From Bradyrhizobium murdochi (GTDB taxonomy: Bacteria > Pseudomonadota > Alphaproteobacteria > Rhizobiales > Xanthobacteraceae), in contig NZ_AXAU01000013.1 in NCBI RefSeq assembly GCF_000472965.1, forward strand, positions 151,036-215,035: a stretch of 64,000 nt of DNA. Direction: 5' to 3'. Under the pieces are notes generated by a model. The model did not search any database, was not told where the DNA came from, and worked only from the letters and a program-made list of their open reading frames with translations. A program made the position numbers and the translations under genes. Shown here one piece after another: positions 58,504-64,000 of the stretch. Numbering within the stretch: position 1 is the first letter of the stretch; each line of letters starts with the position of its first letter.

Positions 58504-59121
58504 ATGATCAAGAACTTTCTGCAAGAACTGCGAACCCAGCGCTGGGACGACCATCGCTACTATCACCACAGCCGCATCAACCAGTCGCTGCACTTCGTCA
58601 GCGCCGCGAGCTTTCTGTTCGCTTATGCCATGCTGTTCTTCGATCCCGTGGTGTCGGCGCTGGTCGGCTGGCTGGTGTCAATGACGACGCGGCAGGCCGG
58701 TCACTTCTTCTTCGAGCCGCGCGGCTACGACCACGTCAACCAGGCGACCCACGAGCACAAGGAAGAGATCAAGGTCGGCTATAATCTGCAGCGTAAGGTC
58801 GTGCTGATGACGATCTGGGCACTGTCGCCGCTGGTCTTGTATCTCGATCCGACCTTGTTCGGCCTGTTCACGCCCTGGACGTCGTCTGCGGACTTCATGC
58901 GGCAGGTCGCCAAGATCTGGCTTGCGGTCGGCATCGGCGGGCTGTTGTTCCGCACCGTGCACCTGTTCTTCATCCGCGACGTCGAGACCGGTTTGGTCTG
59001 GATGACCAAGATCCTCACCGACCCCTTCAGCGACCTGAAGCTGTACTACAAGGCGCCGCTGGCTCTCATGAAGGGCGAGCTGATCGACCCGGGTCTGGAG
59101 AAGCACGTCAAGCCCGCGTGA
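58504..59121 (+). CDS. membrane protein resembling DUF962/Mpo1
   Basis: A 205-residue membrane protein with about four helices. YYHHSRINQSLHFVSA near the N-terminus resembles the His-rich YxxHHxxxNxxIHxIG motif of DUF962/Mpo1 proteins, and RQAGHFFFEPRGYDHVN matches their GHxxFExRxPA segment; Mpo1 of yeast is a membrane iron dioxygenase for 2-hydroxy fatty acids. The similarity is by eye and partial. GGGGGAGAAC precedes ATG 58504. It follows pmtA by 120 bp, with an ATGTCAT direct repeat (58430, 58444) between. Confidence 0.68.
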   Translation: MIKNFLQELRTQRWDDHRYYHHSRINQSLHFVSAASFLFAYAMLFFDPVVSALVGWLVSMTTRQAGHFFFEPRGYDHVNQATHEHKEEIKVGYNLQRKVVLMTIWALSPLVLYLDPTLFGLFTPWTSSADFMRQVAKIWLAVGIGGLLFRTVHLFFIRDVETGLVWMTKILTDPFSDLKLYYKAPLALMKGELIDPGLEKHVKPA

Positions 59122-59285
59122 GAATCGCGAGGCAAGGAAAGCGTAATGCCCGGCCTAGTGCCGGGCATCTACGTTCTGGAGCCCAGCCCTGTCTGCGACA
59201 AGCAATGTCGAGCGTAGGCGTGATGGCAGGAACAAGCCTAAAGCATTATGAAATTAGATTTGATTGCGACCACGAAAAAGGTGCG

Positions 59286-59455
59286 CTCCCTCTCCCGCTT
59301 GCGGGGGAGGGTTGGGGTGGGGGTGTCTCTGAGGGCGACACTGCCCGAGTGGGGAGAGCCCCCACCCGGCGCTTCGCCAAAGCCGGGGCTTTGCCTCGGC
59401 CTCTCAGAGGCCGGCCACCGAAGGTGGCCTACGCCTCCCCCGCAAGCGGGAGAGG
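59286..59455. repeat. palindromic repeat, family E (long form)
   Basis: About 170 bp, starting CTCCCTCTCCCGCTTGCGGG and ending CCCCCGCAAGCGGGAGAGG, with several inner hairpins. It fills most of the convergent gap 59122-59484; nothing else was recognised there. Confidence 0.7.
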
Positions 59456-59484
59456 TAAAGCGCGTCTGCGCGGGAAATATGCCG

Positions 59485-61158
59485 CTAATGGTCGGCTCGC
59501 CCAAACTTCTTCCGCAGCATCTCCCGCAGAATCCGCCGCTTGATATCCTTGTTGGTCAGCGAACCATCATGCCACCACCAGCCGTCGCGCTTCATCTTCT
59601 CGCTCGCCGCGACAAACCGGTCGACCACCTCAGCGAAATCCGCATCCGTGTAGTTGAGGCTGAAGATCAGCCGGCCGGTGCCGACCCAGCTCAGCGCCAG
59701 CCCTTCGGCGCGCAGGTAGTATTGCAGCATCCAGTTGTAGCGGGATGGCTCGGTATATTGCACCATCCAGATCGAGGAGATGTTGCTGACGCGGACCGGC
59801 AGATCCTGTGCGGCCAGCCGCTCGTTCAGCGCCTTGGCGCGGCCGTTCCAGGTCTCGTCCAGCCCCTGGTAGACGGCATTGAAATTCGGGCTGGCGAGGC
59901 GGCTGAGGAATTCGTCCATCGCCGTCATCACGTAAGGGTGCGAATTGAAGGTGCCGCGGGCAAAGCAGACGTCGGCGGGGCGATCGTCGCGGAAGCGCCG
60001 CATCAAGTCCTTAGCGCCGCAGACCACGCCGACCGGCAAGCCGCCGGCGAGGCTCTTGCCGTAGGTCACCATATCGGCGCGGACGCCGAAATATTCCTGC
60101 GCGCCGCCGGCGGCGAGGCGGAAGCCGACGAAGACTTCGTCAAAGATCAAGACGATGCCGCGTTGGGTGCAGACCTCGCGCAATTTCTTCAACCACTCGG
60201 TATAGGCCGCTCGATCGAACGCTCCTTTTCGCGAACTGTCGACGAGTGCGGAATCGCCCGGCGCGTTGGCGTTCGGATGCAACGCCTGCAAGGGATTGAC
60301 CAGCACGCAGGCGATGTCCTTGCGCGTGCGCAGCACATGCAGCGTGCGCTCGGACATATCCGCGAGCGTATAGGTCTCGTGCGGCGAAACCGGATTGCCG
60401 ACGCCGGGTTGCACGTCGCCCCACCAGCCGTGATAGGCGCCGGCAAAGCGAACCAAGTGCGTGCGCTTGGTGTGGTAGCGCGCAAGTCGCACCGCCTGCA
60501 TGACGGCTTCGGTGCCGGACATGTGGAACGAGACTTCGTCGAGGCCGGAAATCTCGCACAGCCGGCGGACGTTGTCGGTGATGACGGGGTGATAGGGGCC
60601 GAGCACGGGGCCCAGCGCGCGGGCACGCTTTTCGGCTTCCGTGATGCACTCCTTGTAAAAATCATTGCCGAAAATGTTGACGCCGTAGGAGCCGGTCAGG
60701 TCGTAGAAGATGTTGCCGTCGACATCGGTGACGGTGACGCCGGCGGAAGACTGCATGAAGGCGCCGGTGCCGAGATTTTCGCGCACCAGCCGGCTGTACT
60801 GGAACGGCACCCGGTAGGTTTCCGTAAACTGCAGGTCGGAGATGTGCGTCGCGGCTTCGGCCGTCATCTGCCGGCCCTTGGCGTAGCGCTCCTCGTAGAG
60901 GCAGGCGAGCCGGAAGAAGGCGTCCTGCCGCTGCATGGCGACATCGCTGGGCGCGCCATCGGACGCGAAGAAATCGTCGATATCGAATTCGTAGTGTGGC
61001 ACCAGCCGCGCGACCATCTTGGACATTTTGGAATGTCCGGTCAGCGAGCGGTGTTTGGCGCGCGACAGCGCCAGCCGCGCCTGCAATTTGGGGAACACTG
61101 CCGCGGCGCTAGCGACCGCAGCGGCGGACAGCGAAAGAATCGGAAGGGACGAATCCAT
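59485..61158 (-). CDS. class III aminotransferase / glutamate-1-semialdehyde aminomutase-like
   Basis: A 557-residue PLP enzyme with an N-terminal hydrophobic segment (LPILSLSAAAVASAAAVFP) not found in ordinary members, so it may be membrane-associated. The catalytic core starts near residue 115: SSAGVTVTDVDGNIFYDLTG, SFHMSGTEAVMQAVRLARYH, FDEVFVGFRLAAGG and the PLP lysine in VTYGKSLAGGLPVG. The real hemL is usually about 430 residues, so this is a different paralogue; substrate unknown. ATG 61158 overlaps the divergent psd start; ATG 61026 is the alternative, without the hydrophobic part. Confidence 0.82.
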   Translation of the reverse strand: MDSSLPILSLSAAAVASAAAVFPKLQARLALSRAKHRSLTGHSKMSKMVARLVPHYEFDIDDFFASDGAPSDVAMQRQDAFFRLACLYEERYAKGRQMTAEAATHISDLQFTETYRVPFQYSRLVRENLGTGAFMQSSAGVTVTDVDGNIFYDLTGSYGVNIFGNDFYKECITEAEKRARALGPVLGPYHPVITDNVRRLCEISGLDEVSFHMSGTEAVMQAVRLARYHTKRTHLVRFAGAYHGWWGDVQPGVGNPVSPHETYTLADMSERTLHVLRTRKDIACVLVNPLQALHPNANAPGDSALVDSSRKGAFDRAAYTEWLKKLREVCTQRGIVLIFDEVFVGFRLAAGGAQEYFGVRADMVTYGKSLAGGLPVGVVCGAKDLMRRFRDDRPADVCFARGTFNSHPYVMTAMDEFLSRLASPNFNAVYQGLDETWNGRAKALNERLAAQDLPVRVSNISSIWMVQYTEPSRYNWMLQYYLRAEGLALSWVGTGRLIFSLNYTDADFAEVVDRFVAASEKMKRDGWWWHDGSLTNKDIKRRILREMLRKKFGRADH

Positions 61159-62062
61159 GCCTGAAGCGCTAGCCAATCCTGCTGACAGATTGATGACAAT
61201 CCGGCGCCTGATCGCCCGCTTCACCCAGCAGGAAAACCTCAATTTCCTCCTGACCAACCGCGTCCCGCGGGCGGCGCTGACGCGCTTCATGGGCTGGTTC
61301 AGCAAGATCGAAAATCCGCTCGTGCGCGATTTTTCGATTGGCTGCTGGCGGCTGTTTTCCGATCTCGACCTGTCGGAAGCGAAGAAGACCGAGTTCAAGA
61401 GCCTGCACGATTGCTTTACCCGCGAGCTGCGTCCCGGGCTGCGGCCGGTGGATCCCGACCCGCACGTCGTCGCCAGCCCGTCCGACGGCATCATCGGCGC
61501 GTTCGGCAAGATCGCCGATACCGAGCTGTTTCAGATCAAGGGCGCGCCTTACTCGCTGATCGACCTGCTCGGCGATCCCGCGCTGGTCGAACAGCATCGC
61601 AACGGCCGCTTCCTGACGCTCAGGCTGACGTCGAGCATGTATCACCGCTTTCACGCGCCGTATGACGCCACGATCAAGAGGGTGACATTCATCCACGGCG
61701 ATGTCTGGAACGTCAATCCGATCGCGCTGAAGCGGGTCGAGCGTCTGTTCTGCAAGAACGAGCGCGCCGTGCTGCAGGCGCGGTTGCCATCGGGCGAGGC
61801 GCTGACGCTGGTACCGGTTGCCGCCATTCTCGTCGCCAGCATCCGCCTGCATTTCCTCGATGTCACACTCAACGCGCAGAGCAGGGGACCGGTGGACTTC
61901 GCCTGCCTTGCGCGGGTCAAGAAAGGCGACGAGCTCGGCTGGTTCGAGCACGGCTCGACCATCATCGTGCTGGCGCCGGAGAATTTCGAATTTTGCGACA
62001 ACGTCGCGGAGGGTGGGCGCATCCGCGCCGGCGAACGACTGTTGCGAAAGCCGCAGGTTTAA
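61157..62062 (+). CDS. psd: phosphatidylserine decarboxylase proenzyme (E. coli type)
   Basis: A 301-residue phosphatidylserine decarboxylase, making phosphatidylethanolamine at the inner membrane. It matches the longer E. coli type rather than the roughly 230-residue form common in rhizobia. Catalytic Asp and His are in SPSDGIIGAF and SMYHRFHAPYD, and the self-cleavage site is the GST of WFEHGSTIIVL, where the Ser becomes pyruvoyl. CFTRELRPGLRPVD is also typical. GGAAGGGAC precedes the ATG. Upstream of a Nudix gene. Confidence 0.93.
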   Translation: MPEALANPADRLMTIRRLIARFTQQENLNFLLTNRVPRAALTRFMGWFSKIENPLVRDFSIGCWRLFSDLDLSEAKKTEFKSLHDCFTRELRPGLRPVDPDPHVVASPSDGIIGAFGKIADTELFQIKGAPYSLIDLLGDPALVEQHRNGRFLTLRLTSSMYHRFHAPYDATIKRVTFIHGDVWNVNPIALKRVERLFCKNERAVLQARLPSGEALTLVPVAAILVASIRLHFLDVTLNAQSRGPVDFACLARVKKGDELGWFEHGSTIIVLAPENFEFCDNVAEGGRIRAGERLLRKPQV

Positions 62063-62129
62063 TCTCGATTCTACGCGCTATTGCCTCTATATGCTCGCGG
62101 TCGCAGTCGCGAAACGCGGGAAGAGATAG

Positions 62130-62642
62130 ATGGCGAGAGCGCCTGTCATGGCGGCAGGAGGAATCGTGCTGCGGCAGGCGGAGCCGCCGCTGATCGCCGT
62201 GGTGCGCCTGCGCAAGCGCAATGAATGGGTCTTGCCGAAGGGCAAGCTCGACGACGGCGAAACGCCGCGCGCTGCTGCCGAACGCGAGGTGATGGAAGAA
62301 ACCGGGCACGATGTTGCCGTGCACGAGTTTCTGGGCACGCTGGCCTATGAATCCCGCGGCGGCACCAAGGTGGTGCATTATTGGCGCATGGAGGCAGGTG
62401 ATCTGCCCACGCGCATACCGATGCGCGACGTGAAGGCGGTAGACTGGCTACCGCTCGCTGAAGCCGTCAAAAGGCTGTCGCGCGGCTATGAGCGCGCGTT
62501 TCTGGAAAATGTCGGGCCGATCGCAATGGCGGCGGCGAATGGTGTGGAAGGCGTCGGGTTGCCGATAGCGGTGCAGCCTGCCGAGGTGCCCAAAGTCCAG
62601 CGTATAGGCTTTCTTCAGAATCTGCTTCGGTTATTCCGCTAA
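62130..62642 (+). CDS. Nudix hydrolase
   Basis: A 170-residue Nudix protein. The Nudix box spans residues 38-60 with GKLDDGE, then REVMEETG, matching Gx5Ex7REUxEExGU. Related to diadenosine-polyphosphate/MutT-like hydrolases of the type WVLPKGKLDDGE-, often active on Ap4A or diphosphoinositol polyphosphates. A C-terminal extension of about 40 residues lies beyond the fold. AAGAGATAG precedes the ATG; 67 bp after psd. Confidence 0.9.
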   Translation: MARAPVMAAGGIVLRQAEPPLIAVVRLRKRNEWVLPKGKLDDGETPRAAAEREVMEETGHDVAVHEFLGTLAYESRGGTKVVHYWRMEAGDLPTRIPMRDVKAVDWLPLAEAVKRLSRGYERAFLENVGPIAMAAANGVEGVGLPIAVQPAEVPKVQRIGFLQNLLRLFR

Positions 62643-62651
62643 CCCGTATCC

Positions 62652-62791
62652 CGCGTGCGATGCAGCGCGCTCCCGGCGATGCGAAGCATCGTCCGGTAGC
62701 GCTGCTTCGCAGAACCGGGATCCAAGCCTCGGCAGATAGTGGACCCCGGCTCTGCGGTGCACCACTGCGTGGCGCACCGCGTCCGGGGAAC
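62652..62791. repeat. palindromic repeat, family F
   Basis: About 140 bp with CGCGTGCGATGCAGCGCGC, GCTTCGCAGAACCGGGATCC and GGCGCACCGCGTCCGGGG arms, between convergent genes. A relative is at 47855. Confidence 0.6.
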
Positions 62792-62798
62792 GTCCTCA

Positions 62799-63536
62799 TC
62801 AGCTCACGCGCTTCCAGGTCTGGCCGCCGCAGAACATGCCGCCGAAGGCGCAGCCCTGGACGCGCAGTGAGCCAGTACCCTTCAGCGCGATCGTCGAGTC
62901 GTAGTTGCGGCCGCTGTCGGGATCATGAATCCGGCCGGTCCACTTGCTGCCCTGCGGCTTCATGTTGATCAGGATCCTTTCCCCGGTGTTGACGGAATAG
63001 CCGCACAGATTGGCGCCGCATTGCTCGATGCGCACGTTGCCCTTGTTCTCTTCCGTCGCCCAGACGCCGATCGGCGAGTCGGTAGCGGGCGCTGTGGCCG
63101 CGGCCGGTTGCGGTGCAGGCGCGGCGGCGGCCGGGGCGGGCGGCGGAGGCGGAGCGGGCGGTGCGACTTCGGTTTGTGCAGGTGTTGCGGCCGCGACGGT
63201 GGGTTGAGCGGGCGCAGGCGTTGCAGTTGGCGCCGCGGGAGCCGCAGGCTGCGGCGCGGCGGCCTGGGCGGGTGCAGGAGCGGGTGCTGCGGGTTTGGCC
63301 GGCGCGGTCGCGACCACCTCATCGTCGTCCTTGCTCTTCGAGCCCAGCCCTTTGAGGTCGATATTGCCGAGCGTGCCGTTATAGCCGGGCGCGGTGATCT
63401 TGATGCAGGAAATGGCGTTGCAGTTGCGCGGCGCTTCGACACGAATGCGCTCGCCGTTGATCTGGAGGGTAATGCCGCCCGCATGCGCCGAGGTGGAGGC
63501 CATCAACAATGCGGCGAGAATGTACAGCTTCTTCAT
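62799..63536 (-). CDS. DUF2147 family exported protein with Pro/Ala linker
   Basis: A 245-residue exported protein. A signal peptide (MKKLYILAALLMASTSAHA) is followed by a small domain with two Cys (RVEAPRNCNAISCIKI), a long Pro/Ala linker (about residues 70-150) and a C-terminal DUF2147 domain: SPIGVWATEENKGNVRIEQC, WTGRIHDPDSGRNYDSTIAL, SLRVQGCAFGGMFCGGQTWK. Function unknown, probably cell-wall or envelope linked. GGAGGC precedes ATG 63536, so the longer frame is dismissed. A CRP-like half-perfect site lies 75-90 bp upstream. Confidence 0.82.
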   Translation of the reverse strand: MKKLYILAALLMASTSAHAGGITLQINGERIRVEAPRNCNAISCIKITAPGYNGTLGNIDLKGLGSKSKDDDEVVATAPAKPAAPAPAPAQAAAPQPAAPAAPTATPAPAQPTVAAATPAQTEVAPPAPPPPPAPAAAAPAPQPAAATAPATDSPIGVWATEENKGNVRIEQCGANLCGYSVNTGERILINMKPQGSKWTGRIHDPDSGRNYDSTIALKGTGSLRVQGCAFGGMFCGGQTWKRVS

Positions 63537-63610
63537 GAGAGCCTCCTGAGCGGCTTGTGCGCGGTGGCGGTGAACGTGGCCGGACCCTACGCGGGCACGG
63601 GGATAAGCTC

Positions 63611-63626
63611 TGTGATGCAGGTCACG
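63611..63626. promoter_or_regulatory. CRP-like site upstream of the DUF2147 gene
   Basis: TGTGA-N6-TCACG, one base off the CRP consensus TGTGA-N6-TCACA. It is centred about 82 bp upstream of the DUF2147 start, comparable to the site in front of the OmpA-family gene. Confidence 0.45.
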
Positions 63627-63631
63627 AAGCG

Positions 63632-63737
63632 CTAGAGCCTTTTCGGTTCTGATTGAATCAGAGCCGGGCTCTAGATTCTTATTTTGACGCGTTTTCTTGA
63701 CGCGAACCGGCGTCCACTTCGCTTGAAAACGCTCTAG
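63632..63737. repeat. interspersed repeat (CTAGAGCGTTTTCAAGCGAAG)
   Basis: Read on the minus strand it starts CTAGAGCGTTTTCAAGCGAA, has inner TTGACGC/GCGTCAA-type pairs, and ends GCTCTAG. I recognise it as a common intergenic element of Bradyrhizobium and relatives. Both ends carry CTAG, and the IS481 element has inserted at one of these. Confidence 0.65.
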
Positions 63738-64000
63738 GTGTGGAGCCTCAACAGGTTGTTCCCGGTTAGACCGAGTCTGCTGATGGGTGGCTTTGATCCG
63801 ATACTGCCATGAGGTCTGTGCCAATTGTAGCGGTGAAGCCAGCGTGGCAGTTCGGCGGCGCGTTCGTCTGAGGTGTCGTAAGCGCGGGCATAAGCCCACT
63901 CGCGCAGGCTTGTCTGGATGAAGCGCTCAGCCTTGCCGTTGGTCTTGGGTGTGTAGGGCTTGGTACGGATATGCTTGAGGCCGAGACGCTTGCAGGCTGT
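63734..64000 (-). CDS. IS481-family transposase, C-terminal part
   Basis: The last 88 residues of a DDE transposase; the gene continues beyond the window. It reads TACKRLGLKHIRTKPYTPKT, then NGKAERFIQTSLREWAYARA with the catalytic Glu, then WHRPHGSIGSKPPISRLGL and NNLLRLHT. TPKTNGKAERF is typical of IS481. The final codons ACC TAG are partly outside the insertion sequence: only the first A belongs to the element and the rest comes from the flanking CTAG. Confidence 0.88.
   Translation of the reverse strand, partial: TACKRLGLKHIRTKPYTPKTNGKAERFIQTSLREWAYARAYDTSDERAAELPRWLHRYNWHRPHGSIGSKPPISRLGLTGNNLLRLHT
63739..64000 (-). mobile_element. IS481-family insertion sequence, right end
   Basis: The element appears to begin at 63739 with TGTGGAGCCTCAACAGG, consistent with a terminal inverted repeat starting TGT. 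The flanking six bases TCTAGG (63733-63738) fit the NCTAGN target reported for IS481. The other end and the second target copy are outside the window. Confidence 0.75.

Noticed and set aside
59248..61164. 638-codon plus-strand frame opposite the aminotransferase
   Set aside because: Antisense to a well-supported PLP enzyme; the translation is His/Arg/Ala-rich low-complexity sequence without family motifs.
1..64000. tRNA, rRNA, toxin-antitoxin, phage-structural or anti-phage defence genes
   Set aside because: None was recognised by eye on either strand; small or divergent examples could still be missed without a search tool.

Overview
The window looks like chromosomal sequence from a Bradyrhizobium-type alphaproteobacterium (Nitrobacteraceae). 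The grounds are high G+C, rhizobial gene sets (glpSTPQUV-type glycerol transporter, PmtA, BA14K-like and PRC-barrel envelope proteins), GGAAC-N16-CGTT (EcfG-type) promoters, and many palindromic intergenic repeats that I recognise from that group. No rRNA, tRNA, CRISPR array, prophage or conjugative module was seen.

Layout. 0-7 kb: soluble and exported enzymes (gamma-glutamyltransferase, FKBP isomerase, D-2-hydroxyacid dehydrogenase, cupin, crotonase, VOC protein) and a membrane mannosyltransferase-like protein. 7-10 kb: an OmpA-like protein behind a perfect CRP-like palindrome, a YcaQ-type DNA glycosylase and a Lys/Ala/Arg-rich histone-like protein. 10-15 kb: an RND efflux pair followed by a TetR regulator. 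15-21 kb: flavin reductase, L,D-transpeptidase, a potassium channel ending in a zinc ribbon, a serine hydrolase and an SMP-30 protein. 21.4-27.5 kb: a compact fatty-acid beta-oxidation operon (acyl-CoA dehydrogenase, thiolase, fused hydratase/dehydrogenase, thioesterase).

27.5-38.5 kb is the glycerol region: GlpR-type repressor, a frameshifted RidA gene, then glpD and the ABC transporter glpSTPQUV, closed by a strong terminator. No glycerol kinase gene is present. The two transporter ATPases have complementary defects that predict one complete and one degenerate ATP site. 38.5-42.8 kb: Old Yellow Enzyme, SPFH protein, a dense block of repeats, a frameshifted DUF6429 gene and a Fis-type regulator. 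42.8-47.8 kb: the thiamine operon thiO-thiS-thiG-thiE-thiC (minus strand) under a TPP riboswitch whose P1 helix directly abuts the thiO start codon; two palindromic elements have inserted inside the operon.

48-55 kb: cell-wall enzymes, two PRC-barrel proteins with EcfG-type promoters, a dodecin, DUF4403, and a patch of very small genes. 55-62.6 kb: a membrane-lipid neighbourhood with a TAXI-type protein, a GT4 glycosyltransferase, PmtA, a membrane protein resembling DUF962/Mpo1, and a class III aminotransferase divergent from type I phosphatidylserine decarboxylase with overlapping start codons. Psd and PmtA together make phosphatidylethanolamine and convert it to phosphatidylcholine. The right edge enters an IS481-family element inserted at a CTAG site that supplies the transposase stop codon.

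No wholly new multi-gene system could be demonstrated. The most promising leads are the asymmetric GlpS/GlpT pair, the set of evenly placed EcfG-type promoters (one of them without an obvious gene), the lipid locus with its Mpo1-like protein, and the IS481 stop-codon arrangement.
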